Assembly: GCF_012570365.1 (NCBI RefSeq) | Contig: NZ_CP046208.1 | Span: 67,472-131,471 of the forward strand | Direction: 5' to 3' | Source of the DNA: Enterobacteriaceae endosymbiont of Donacia clavipes | Lineage (GTDB): Bacteria; Pseudomonadota; Gammaproteobacteria; Enterobacterales; Enterobacteriaceae | Length of the DNA: 64,000 nucleotides | Part shown: positions 1-8,206 of the stretch, in pieces | How the letters are laid out: the number at the start of each line of letters is the position of its first letter | Numbering within the stretch: the first letter of the stretch is position 1 | The notes under the pieces: model-generated | What the model was told of the DNA's origin: nothing | Database searches by the model: none | What the model saw: only the letters and a program-made list of their open reading frames with translations | Made by a program: the position numbers and the translations under genes

Positions 1-609
1 ATATAAAAAAGAATTTGCTTTTATATCAATTAATATATAATTTCCATATTTTTTAATATCACAATTAATAATTTTTCGAAAAGAAGATTTATTTAATTTT
101 TTACCAGATTCGAAAGAAGTTAAATCATGTTCACCTAATAAATATTTTATTGCATTTTTCATTTTTATAATATTTAAATTATATTTATATGAAGTAACTA
201 AACTATTAAAAATAGCTGATCTATATAAATTATTATATATAATATAAAAATATCTACGTGATAATGCACTAAATCTAGCATGAAATTCTTTTTTTACTGA
301 TATTATCCAATTTATAACTATATCTTGAGGTAATAAACTATTTATACCTAAAATCCAAGATCTTTTTTTTCTAAAACTACTTGTTTCAAAATGAATAACT
401 TGTCCTAAACTATGAACACCTATATCAGTTCTACCTGCACAAAAAATTTTAATATTATGATTAGCAATTTTTGAAATAGCATTCTCAATATATTCTTGTA
501 TAGTTTTTTTATAGTATATTTTTTGTTTTTGCCATCCATGATAATTTTTACCATTATATTCTACTCCTAATGCAAATTTATATTTTTTTTTAGATTTAAT
601 ATTTATCAT
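1..609 (-). CDS. truA: tRNA pseudouridine synthase A, 3' end outside window
   Basis: TruA converts uridines 38-40 of the tRNA anticodon arm to pseudouridine in the cytoplasm. The frame is open from an ATG at 609 to the window edge, giving 203 residues of an enzyme usually about 270 long. It shows the family core AGRTDIGVH with the catalytic Asp at about residue 62, then GQVIHFET and FHARFSA, and reaches VDIKAN-like DIKANSFLY at the edge. The truncation is only the window boundary. It is divergent from dacA across about 170 bp of AT-rich DNA that would hold both promoters. Identity is secure from the motifs; the last quarter of the protein is not visible. Confidence 0.95.
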   Translation of the reverse strand, partial: MINIKSKKKYKFALGVEYNGKNYHGWQKQKIYYKKTIQEYIENAISKIANHNIKIFCAGRTDIGVHSLGQVIHFETSSFRKKRSWILGINSLLPQDIVINWIISVKKEFHARFSALSRRYFYIIYNNLYRSAIFNSLVTSYKYNLNIIKMKNAIKYLLGEHDLTSFESGKKLNKSSFRKIINCDIKKYGNYILIDIKANSFLY

Positions 610-782
610 TATTTTATTTATACCTATATAAATATTATTTTTAATAATTTTATTTTACTAAAATTTTAGTTACATTTCTTTTAAAATTATATAAAATAAC
701 ATTTTTAATAAATATAATTTAAATCATTATTTAATAATTTTTATTATAAAAAATATAATATATACTTGTACATGAGTAAAAT

Positions 783-2003
783 ATGATGAAAATATGTAAA
801 AAAACTAATAGAAAAATTAATCAAATTATAAAATTAATTATTACTACTATATTTATAATATATCCAACAATAATATATGCATATGAAAATATATTTAATA
901 TTTCGTCAGAACCTAATATTAACGTTAAATCATATATTTTAATAGATTACAATACGGGAATTATTTTAACAGAAAAAAATAGTAATGAACCTCAAAAACC
1001 AGCTAGTCTAGCAAAAATTATGACTAGTTATGTAATAGCTAAAGCTATAGCAAAGGGAAATATACATCGTCATGATATTGTTATTGTCAACCAAAATGCC
1101 TGGGCAACAGGTAATGAAGAATTTAATGGATCATCATTAATGTTTTTAAAAATTGGAGATCATATTTCTGTAGATAATTTAATAAAAGGAATTATTTTAC
1201 AATCTGGTAATGATGCTTGTGTTGCTATAGCAGAATATATATCTGGAAATCAAGAAAAATTTGTAAATTTAATGAATTTTTATGCAAAAAAAATAGGATT
1301 AAAAAATACTTGTTTTAAAAATGTTCATGGACTGGATAAACCCGGGCAATATACTACAGCAAAAGATATAGCTATTATGGGAAAAGCGTTAATTCGTGAT
1401 TTTCCTTATGAATATTCTATATATAAACAAAAAAGTTTCACTTTTAATAATATTTTTCAAAAAAATCGTAATTTATTATTGTGGGATAATTCCTTAAGTG
1501 TAGATGGTATTAAAACAGGACATACTGAAAATGCTGGCTACAATATTATAGCTTCTGCAACAAAAAATAATATGAGATTAATTGTTGTTATTTTAGGTGA
1601 TAAAACTGAACAAGATAGAAGAAAAAATAGTAAAAAATTATTAAATTGGGGTTTCGAAAATTTTCGCACACTTAATCCTGTAAAAAAATATCAAAAAATT
1701 GCATCTGTTCCTATTTTATATGGTAAATATAGTTCTGTAAGAGTAGGTATTAAAAATAATGTTTATTTAACAATTCTTAAAAATCAAGAAAAAAAAATAA
1801 AAATTCTATATCATATTAAAAATAATAAAATATTAGCACCAATACATAAAAATCAAATATTAGGTAGTATGGTTTTTATAATTAATAATCATATAATTGG
1901 AATATATCCATTAGTAGCCTTAGAAAATATTTCAAAAGGAAATATTTTTGTTTGTTTATTAGACTATATAAGATTATTAATAAGTAGATGGATTCATCAA
2001 TAA
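783..2003 (+). CDS. dacA: D-alanyl-D-alanine carboxypeptidase (PBP5)
   Basis: DacA removes the terminal D-Ala from peptidoglycan pentapeptides on the periplasmic face of the inner membrane. An N-terminal signal sequence ends near IIYAYE. The three penicillin-binding motifs are all present: SLAK (Ser75, Lys78), SGN (141-143) and KTG (244-246). The C-terminus DYIRLLISRWIHQ resembles the amphipathic anchor helix of PBP5, so the protein is full length (406 aa). Two adjacent ATGs make the start ambiguous by one codon and there is no clear Shine-Dalgarno. It lies directly before lipB-lipA as in enterobacteria (without ybeD), which favours dacA over dacC. Its retention implies a real peptidoglycan wall. 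Confidence 0.94.
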   Translation: MMKICKKTNRKINQIIKLIITTIFIIYPTIIYAYENIFNISSEPNINVKSYILIDYNTGIILTEKNSNEPQKPASLAKIMTSYVIAKAIAKGNIHRHDIVIVNQNAWATGNEEFNGSSLMFLKIGDHISVDNLIKGIILQSGNDACVAIAEYISGNQEKFVNLMNFYAKKIGLKNTCFKNVHGLDKPGQYTTAKDIAIMGKALIRDFPYEYSIYKQKSFTFNNIFQKNRNLLLWDNSLSVDGIKTGHTENAGYNIIASATKNNMRLIVVILGDKTEQDRRKNSKKLLNWGFENFRTLNPVKKYQKIASVPILYGKYSSVRVGIKNNVYLTILKNQEKKIKILYHIKNNKILAPIHKNQILGSMVFIINNHIIGIYPLVALENISKGNIFVCLLDYIRLLISRWIHQ

Positions 2004-2025
2004 AAATAATATTTAATTAATACTT

Positions 2026-2655
2026 ATGTACAAAAAAAATTTTATCATACGAAATTTAGGAATAGAACCTTGGTATATAACTTATAAAAAAATGAATAAT
2101 TTTAATTTAAAAAGATCTAATGATACATTAGATGAAATATGGTTAGTTGAACATATTCCTGTATTTACACAAGGTAAAATATATAATATTTCAAATATTT
2201 TATATTATAATCATAATATACCGATATTTAATACTGATAGGGGAGGGAAAATTACATATCATGCTCCAGGACAACAAATTATGTATATTTTAATTAATTT
2301 AAAAAAAAGAAAAATAAATATTAAAAATTTAATATTTATTTTAGAAAAAACAATAAAAAATATTTTATTATATTTTGGAATAATTCCTGATAATTTTTAC
2401 CATAATCCTGGTGTATATATTAATAATAAAAAAATAGCATCTATAGGAATTAAAATTTCCAAAGGATGTTCTACACATGGAATAGCATTTAATATAAATA
2501 TGAATTTATTACCTTTTCAATATATTGAACCATGTGGTTTAAAAAAATTAAAAATGACTCAATTAAAAAATTTTATTTCAAATATAAAAATTTTTAAGAT
2601 TAAAAAATTATTAATAAAAGAATTTATTTTATTAATAAATAATTATAGTAATTAA
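2026..2655 (+). CDS. lipB: octanoyl-ACP:protein N-octanoyltransferase
   Basis: LipB moves octanoate from acyl carrier protein onto lipoyl domains of 2-oxoacid dehydrogenases; LipA, encoded next, then inserts sulphur. Visible signatures are RGGKITYHAPGQ, the catalytic Lys region NKKIASIGIKI, GCSTHGIAFN, and the catalytic Cys in EPCG. At 209 aa it is near the usual length of about 213. It starts 22 bp after dacA and is probably co-transcribed with it. The octanoyl-ACP donor would come from the fab genes elsewhere in this window. Confidence 0.95.
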   Translation: MYKKNFIIRNLGIEPWYITYKKMNNFNLKRSNDTLDEIWLVEHIPVFTQGKIYNISNILYYNHNIPIFNTDRGGKITYHAPGQQIMYILINLKKRKINIKNLIFILEKTIKNILLYFGIIPDNFYHNPGVYINNKKIASIGIKISKGCSTHGIAFNINMNLLPFQYIEPCGLKKLKMTQLKNFISNIKIFKIKKLLIKEFILLINNYSN

Positions 2656-2737
2656 TTTTAATTAAAATAGTTTTTTTAAAAAAAATTTATTTATAATATT
2701 AAATCATTTATTTAAAAAAATAATTTTTTATAAAAAT

Positions 2738-3610
2738 ATGAAAAAAAAAATTTTAAAAAAACCTAATTGGATAAAAATTAAACTTCCATTAAATAATATT
2801 AATAAAGTTCAAAAAATTAAATCTATTCTAGAAAAAAACAAATTATATTCAGTTTGTGAAGAAGCATCTTGTCCTAATTTAATTGAATGTTTTGGAAAAG
2901 GACAAGTAACATTCATGATTTTAGGAAATATATGTACTAGAAATTGTCCATATTGTGATGTAATTCATGGTAGACCTATAATAAAATATTCTAAAAAAGA
3001 AGCATCTAATTTAGCAAATATTATTTTAAAAATGAAACTTAAATATGTTGTTATTACTTCTGTTAATCGTGATGATTTACATGATGGAGGAGCCAAACAA
3101 TTTGTAAATTGTATAAAAAAGATACGTAAAAAAAATTTTAATATTAAAATAGAAATTTTAGTACCGGATTTTAAAAATTGTATTGAAAAAGCTCTTAATA
3201 TATTTAGTGTTTCCTTACCTGATGTTTTTAATCATAATATAGAAACAGTAAAAAATTTATATTATAAAATAAGACCTTCTGGAAAATATTATAAATCTTT
3301 AATATTATTAAAAAAATTTAAATATTTATTTCCAAATATTTTAACTAAATCAGGCTTAATAGTGGGATTAGGCGAAACAAATAAAGAATTATTTACTACA
3401 ATAAAAGATTTAAAATTTAATGGAGTTGATATTTTAACTATAGGACAATATTTGCAACCTAGCAAAAATCATTTACCTGTATATAAATATTATAGTTTAA
3501 AAGAATTTGCTCAAATAAAAGAAGAAGCAATAAAAATTGGTTTTAAAAAAGTAATTTGTGGTCCTTTTATACGTTCTTCTTATAATGCACAAAAAAATTA
3601 TCCTAATTAA
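2738..3610 (+). CDS. lipA: lipoyl synthase (radical SAM)
   Basis: LipA is a radical-SAM enzyme that inserts two sulphur atoms into protein-bound octanoate. Both iron-sulphur cluster motifs are intact: the auxiliary cluster CEEASCPNLIEC and the SAM cluster CTRNCPYC. The C-terminal serine ligand region GPFIRSSY is also present. At 290 aa it is about 30 residues shorter than the E. coli protein; the missing part is the poorly conserved N-terminal leader, and similarity begins at KKPNWIKIKLP. It follows lipB after an 82-bp AT-rich gap. Confidence 0.96.
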   Translation: MKKKILKKPNWIKIKLPLNNINKVQKIKSILEKNKLYSVCEEASCPNLIECFGKGQVTFMILGNICTRNCPYCDVIHGRPIIKYSKKEASNLANIILKMKLKYVVITSVNRDDLHDGGAKQFVNCIKKIRKKNFNIKIEILVPDFKNCIEKALNIFSVSLPDVFNHNIETVKNLYYKIRPSGKYYKSLILLKKFKYLFPNILTKSGLIVGLGETNKELFTTIKDLKFNGVDILTIGQYLQPSKNHLPVYKYYSLKEFAQIKEEAIKIGFKKVICGPFIRSSYNAQKNYPN

Positions 3611-3628
3611 AATTATATTATATAAAAA

Positions 3629-3715
3629 ATTGCCTCTGAAAAATTATTTAAAATATTATTTTTAATTTTATTATAAATAGTTAAATATAAAATTTTTAAT
3701 TCTATCAGAGGCAAT
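3629..3715 (-). terminator. 11-bp inverted repeat with long loop, probable cspE terminator
   Basis: ATTGCCTCTGA (3629-3639) is perfectly repeated in inverse at 3705-3715. The arms stand out as GC-containing DNA in a nearly pure AT region. Read on the minus strand the second arm is followed by six T, as in an intrinsic terminator after cspE. The 65-nt loop is unusually long, though AAAATT/AATTTT can pair to lengthen the stem. It lies between convergent lipA and cspE and may serve both. Confidence 0.5.
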
Positions 3716-3750
3716 AAATATATTAAACCTTTTTTTGCTAATAAATAAAC

Positions 3751-3960
3751 TTAAAGTGCAACAACATTAGCAGCAGAAGGTCCTTTGGCTCCGTTAGTAA
3801 TTTCAAATTCCACTCTTTGGCCTTCGGTTAATGTTTTAAAACCACTACTTTGAATTGCAGAAAAATGTACAAAAACATCCTTACTACCATCTTCAGGAGT
3901 AATGAAACCAAAGCCTTTAGATTCATTAAACCACTTAACGTTACCCTTAATCTTGGACAT
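3751..3960 (-). CDS. cspE: cold-shock-like RNA chaperone
   Basis: A 69-residue single OB-fold cold-shock protein that binds single-stranded nucleic acid and melts RNA structure. RNP1 (KGFGFI) and RNP2 (VFVHF) are intact, and the sequence is nearly identical to E. coli CspE, including the [11 protein letters not shown] stretch that separates CspE from CspC. The ATG at 3960 gives exactly the E. coli length and has AAAGG upstream; a TTG one codon earlier is not needed. Its much lower AT bias than neighbouring genes reflects strong purifying selection. Position after lipA matches the enterobacterial lip-csp region. A stem-loop terminator follows. Confidence 0.97.
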   Translation of the reverse strand: MSKIKGNVKWFNESKGFGFITPEDGSKDVFVHFSAIQSSGFKTLTEGQRVEFEITNGAKGPSAANVVAL

Positions 3961-4170
3961 CAATTATTACCTTTACATAAAAATAGACACTAAAATTGTG
4001 TCACTTAAAAGTACATCAATTAATACTTCATTTGTCTAGTGAAACAAATCAAAAAAGTGAGAAATATCGAATTTTTAAATATTTTTTTACGAAATTTATT
4101 TAATTTATCTATTATTTTCTTAAATTTATTAAATTTTATTGATAAAATAAATATTTTTAAGGTAAAATTT

Positions 4171-4950
4171 ATGAATTTATTATTAAATAAAAAAATATTA
4201 ATTACTGGAATTTTAACTAAAAAATCCATTGCATATGGTATAGCTAAAATAATGTACAAACATAAAGCAAATTTAATTTTTACATACCAAAAAGAAAAAA
4301 ATAAAAATAAAATAGAAAAATTAGTAAAAAAAATGACAAAATATCCAATATTAAAATGTGATGTATCAAAAGATAAAGATATTAAATTTTTATTTTTAAA
4401 AATATCAAAATTATGGAATAAATTTGATGGTTTTGTCCATTCTATTGCATTTGCGCCTAATAATACATTAAAAAATAATTTTATTAGAAATATTTCTCGT
4501 AAATCATTTCAAATTTCTCATGATATTAGTTCTTATAGCTTATTAGGTATGATAAAAAAATGTATACATTTATTAAATAATAAATCTTCAATTATAGTTT
4601 TAACTTATTTAGGTTCAAAAAAATTTATACCAAATTATAATATTATGGGTTTAGCAAAAGCTTCATTAGAAGCTAATATTCGTTATATAGCATGTAGTAT
4701 TGGCAACAAAAATATAAGAATCAATGGTATTTCTCCTGCACCAATAAAAACTATTTCATCTTCAAAAATAAAAAATATTAATCATATTATAAAATTATAT
4801 AAAAAAAATAGTCCTTTAGCAGAAAAAATTACTATCAATCATGTTGGTAATGTAGCTACTTTTTTAGCTTCTGATTTATCTTTAGGAATTACAGGAGAAA
4901 TAATTAATTTAGATGCTGGTTTTAATATACAAATGATTAAAAATGATTAA
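4171..4950 (+). CDS. fabI: enoyl-ACP reductase (NADH)
   Basis: FabI performs the last reduction of each fatty-acid elongation cycle (trans-2-enoyl-ACP to acyl-ACP). Family marks are the atypical SDR N-terminus ILITGILTKKSIAYGIA, the CDVSKD region, the YNIMGLAK active-site Tyr-x6-Lys, and the ISPAPIKT loop. The ATG at 4171 is chosen because AAGGT precedes it and the product (259 aa) matches the family. The frame is open about 130 bp further upstream, but that extension is a Lys/Asn/Phe-rich AT stretch with no similarity. It sits away from the other fab genes, as in E. coli. Confidence 0.95.
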   Translation: MNLLLNKKILITGILTKKSIAYGIAKIMYKHKANLIFTYQKEKNKNKIEKLVKKMTKYPILKCDVSKDKDIKFLFLKISKLWNKFDGFVHSIAFAPNNTLKNNFIRNISRKSFQISHDISSYSLLGMIKKCIHLLNNKSSIIVLTYLGSKKFIPNYNIMGLAKASLEANIRYIACSIGNKNIRINGISPAPIKTISSSKIKNINHIIKLYKKNSPLAEKITINHVGNVATFLASDLSLGITGEIINLDAGFNIQMIKND

Positions 4951-5101
4951 TTATCCTAACTAATTTTAATTTAATTTTTATATTTTATATAAAATAATAA
5001 TATTGATAAATATTTTAATAAATGATAATTTTTAAATTTAGTTAATATTATAAATTTTATTTCATATAAAATTATACTTATTTTATAGCAAAGGATTAAT
5101 T

Positions 5102-6640
5102 ATGATAATTGGTATACCAAAAGAAAAATTTCCTAAAGAAAAAAGAATAGCAATAACACCTTTAAATATTAAAAAATTAATAAAATTAGGTTTTGAAATA
5201 TATATTGAAAAAGGAGCTGGAAATCTTTCTAATTTTGAAGATAAAGATTTTATAAGTGAAGGAGCAAAAATAGTAAAAAATATAAAAATTTGGGAAGCAA
5301 ATATAATAATTAAAATTCATCCACTCGACGAAAAAGAGAGTCAATTAATAAAAAAAAATAGTATACTAATTAGTTTTATTTGGCCTTATAAAAATACTAA
5401 ATTATTAAATATTTTAGCGTTAAAAAATATAACTACTCTTGCAATGGATACTATTCCTAGAATTTCAAGAGCTCAATCTTTAGATGCCTTAAGTTCAATG
5501 AATAATTTATCTGGATATAGAAGTATTATAGAATCAACCTATTTACTAGGTAGAACTCTAAATGGGCAAATAACTGCTGCAGGAAAGATACTTCCTGCTA
5601 AAGTAATGGTAATTGGAGCAGGAGTAGCCGGTTTATCGGCTATCGGTACAGCAAAAAGTTTAGGAGCTATAGTTATTGCTTTTGATAAAAAAAAAGAAGT
5701 AAAAGAACAAATTCATAGTATGGGTGCTGAATTTTTAGAATTAAAAAATCAGGAAGATAATAATATACATGAATATAAAACTATTTCATCAAAAAATAAA
5801 TTACAGTTAGAACAAGAATCTTTTAATAGTATTGTAAGTACAACAGACATTATTATAACATCAGCAATTATTCAAAATAAAAAATCTCCTATTTTAATTA
5901 CAAAGGAAATGATTAAACGGATGAAACCAGGTAGTATTATTTTTGATCTTGCTATAGAAAATGGAGGAAACTGCGAATTAACAAAAAAAAATAAAATGAT
6001 TATAACTAATAATAATGTAAAAATATTAGGTTATACAAATTTACCGAGTAAATTAGCCCCACAAGCTTCTCAATTATATGGTACAAATATAGTAAATTTA
6101 TTAGATTTATTATCTAGAAATAATTTTGGAAAAATTAATATTAATTTAAAAGATGAAATTATTCGTAATATGACTATTATTTATAATAGTAAAATTATTT
6201 GGCCTGCCCCCATATCTTCTAAAAAAAAAAATGTAGAAAAAATAAATAATTTTAAAAATATAAAAGAAAATTTAACTACAAAAAAAAATAAATGTTTTTT
6301 TATAAATAAATATTTTTTATATATTTTAGGATTATTTTTTATTTATTACATAACAAAATATATTCCTAATGAAGTAATTCCTCATTTTATAATTTTTTTA
6401 TTATCTTGTATTATAGGTTATTATGTGGTATGGAATGTAAGTCATAAATTACACACACCTTTAATGTCTGTAACAAATGCAATTTCTGGTATTATTATTA
6501 TTGGTTCTATATTACAAATTAGTAGTGATTATTTTACTATAATTATAATAGCTTTTTTAGGAATTTTATTATCTAGTATAAATATTTTTGGAGGATTAAC
6601 TATTACTCAACGTATGTTAAAAATGTTTCGTAAAAATTAA
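5102..6640 (+). CDS. pntA: NAD(P) transhydrogenase subunit alpha
   Basis: PntA is the NAD(H)-binding subunit of the proton-translocating transhydrogenase, which makes NADPH from NADH using the proton motive force. Domain I has the Rossmann motif IGAGVAGLSAIGTAKSLGA near residue 180 and the mobile-loop region before the membrane part. The C-terminal 110 residues carry the hydrophobic helices of domain II. Length (512 aa) equals the E. coli subunit. A good AAAGGA ribosome site precedes the ATG. pntB begins 13 bp downstream, so the two are co-translated. Confidence 0.96.
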   Translation: MIIGIPKEKFPKEKRIAITPLNIKKLIKLGFEIYIEKGAGNLSNFEDKDFISEGAKIVKNIKIWEANIIIKIHPLDEKESQLIKKNSILISFIWPYKNTKLLNILALKNITTLAMDTIPRISRAQSLDALSSMNNLSGYRSIIESTYLLGRTLNGQITAAGKILPAKVMVIGAGVAGLSAIGTAKSLGAIVIAFDKKKEVKEQIHSMGAEFLELKNQEDNNIHEYKTISSKNKLQLEQESFNSIVSTTDIIITSAIIQNKKSPILITKEMIKRMKPGSIIFDLAIENGGNCELTKKNKMIITNNNVKILGYTNLPSKLAPQASQLYGTNIVNLLDLLSRNNFGKININLKDEIIRNMTIIYNSKIIWPAPISSKKKNVEKINNFKNIKENLTTKKNKCFFINKYFLYILGLFFIYYITKYIPNEVIPHFIIFLLSCIIGYYVVWNVSHKLHTPLMSVTNAISGIIIIGSILQISSDYFTIIIIAFLGILLSSINIFGGLTITQRMLKMFRKN

Positions 6641-6653
6641 GGAGAATTTATAA

Positions 6654-8057
6654 ATGTCTGATAGGTCATTAATATTTACATATACTATATCAGCAATATT
6701 ATTTATATTAAGTATTGCAAATCTTTCTAAAAAAGAAACCTCTAGAAAAGGTAATTTGTTTGCCATTAGTGGTATGATTATTGCTATTATTATATCTATA
6801 TTAAAATCAAGAATTAATAATATTGGTTATGTAATAACAGCAATTATTTGCGGAGCAATTATAGGAATTAATATATCGAAAAAAATTGATATGACTAAAA
6901 TGCCTCAGTTAATTGCAATATTACATAGTTTTGTTGGGTTAACTGCAGTACTTGTTGGTTTTAATAATTATTTACTTTTAGTATATAATAAAATTATATT
7001 TGATAAAAATATTAATATTCAATTAGTAGAAATATTTATTAGTATTTTTATAGGTTCAGTTACTTTAGTAGGATCTATTATTGCTTTCAATAAATTATCT
7101 GGATTTATGAAATCAAAAGCTTTAAATATTAAATATAAAAATTTAATACATATTCTTTTATTATCAATATCATTAACATTAATGATTATTTTTTTAAATA
7201 TACATAATATTAAATTACAAATTTTATCATTAGGATTAATGTTTTTAATTTCATTAATATTTGGATTTCATTTAATTATGAGTATTGGTGGGGCTGATAT
7301 GCCTGTAGTTATATCAATGTTAAATTCTTATTCAGGATGGGCAGCAGCTTCTTCAGGATTTATGTTAACTAATGATTTATTAATTATAACTGGAGCTTTA
7401 GTAGGTTCTTCAGGTGCTATACTTTCATATTTAATGTGTAAAGGAATGAATAGATCTTTTCTTAATGTTTTACTAGGAGGAGAAAAAAAAATTTTTAATG
7501 AAAATAATAATATTATTATAGATAAAAATATACCAAACTATAAAAATATTTCTATAGGAAATACAGTAGAAATATTAAAAAGTTCTAATAATGTTATTAT
7601 TGTTCCTGGATACGGATTAGCAGTATCTCAAGCACAATATCCACTTTCTGAAATAGTAAAAAAGTTAAATTCATTAAATATTAAAGTAAGATTTGCTATT
7701 CATCCAGTGGCAGGACGTTTACCTGGACACATGAATGTTTTATTAGCAGAGGCTAATATTCCATATGATCTAGTATTAGAAATGGATGAAATTAATAAAG
7801 ATTTTATTAATACAGATACAGTATTAGTTATTGGAGCTAATGATACAGTAAATCCATCTGCACAAGAAGATATTAATAGTCCAATATCTGGAATGCCTAT
7901 TTTAGAAGTATGGAAAGCTAATAATATAATTATTCTTAAAAGAAGTATGAGTAAAGGATATTCAGGAATTAATAATCCTTTATTTTATAAAGATAATAGT
8001 TATATGTTATTTGGCGATGCTAAAGATACAATAAATAAAATATTAGAAATAATGTAA
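6654..8057 (+). CDS. pntB: NAD(P) transhydrogenase subunit beta
   Basis: PntB supplies most of the membrane proton channel (domain II) and the NADP(H)-binding domain III. The N-terminal two thirds are multiple hydrophobic helices. Domain III begins near residue 290, with VPGYGLAVSQAQ, the RFAIHPVAGRLPGHMNVLLAEA segment and GANDTVNP, all hallmarks of NADPH binding. Length (467 aa) is normal. AAGGAGAA precedes the start. With PntA this is probably a main NADPH source for the fatty-acid and other biosynthetic enzymes in this window. Confidence 0.96.
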   Translation: MSDRSLIFTYTISAILFILSIANLSKKETSRKGNLFAISGMIIAIIISILKSRINNIGYVITAIICGAIIGINISKKIDMTKMPQLIAILHSFVGLTAVLVGFNNYLLLVYNKIIFDKNINIQLVEIFISIFIGSVTLVGSIIAFNKLSGFMKSKALNIKYKNLIHILLLSISLTLMIIFLNIHNIKLQILSLGLMFLISLIFGFHLIMSIGGADMPVVISMLNSYSGWAAASSGFMLTNDLLIITGALVGSSGAILSYLMCKGMNRSFLNVLLGGEKKIFNENNNIIIDKNIPNYKNISIGNTVEILKSSNNVIIVPGYGLAVSQAQYPLSEIVKKLNSLNIKVRFAIHPVAGRLPGHMNVLLAEANIPYDLVLEMDEINKDFINTDTVLVIGANDTVNPSAQEDINSPISGMPILEVWKANNIIILKRSMSKGYSGINNPLFYKDNSYMLFGDAKDTINKILEIM

Positions 8058-8061
8058 AAAA

Positions 8062-8110
8062 AAAGTTTACTCATTGTATGAATTTAAATAAAATACTAAG
8101 AGTAAACTTT
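8062..8110. terminator. intrinsic terminator between pntB and rne
   Basis: AAAGTTTACTC (8062-8072) and GAGTAAACTTT (8100-8110) form a perfect 11-bp stem around a 27-nt loop, directly after the pntB stop. On the minus strand the stem is followed by a run of T, and on the plus strand by TATAAAAATTTT. It can therefore end both convergent transcripts. Confidence 0.7.
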
Positions 8111-8206
8111 ATAAAAATTTTAAATAATCTTTTCCTTTTTTTATTAATTTTATTTTTTATTATTTTAATAATTTTTTAAATTTTAATTTATTAAATTTAT
8201 AAAATA

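Noticed and set aside
4039-4170. Open in-frame extension upstream of fabI
   Set aside because: It has no similarity to FabI and is AT-rich Lys/Phe/Asn code; the ATG at 4171 has AAGGT ahead and gives the family length.
4020-4259. Minus-strand frame over the fabI start
   Set aside because: It overlaps fabI in antisense and shows no family features; typical chance frame of AT-rich DNA.
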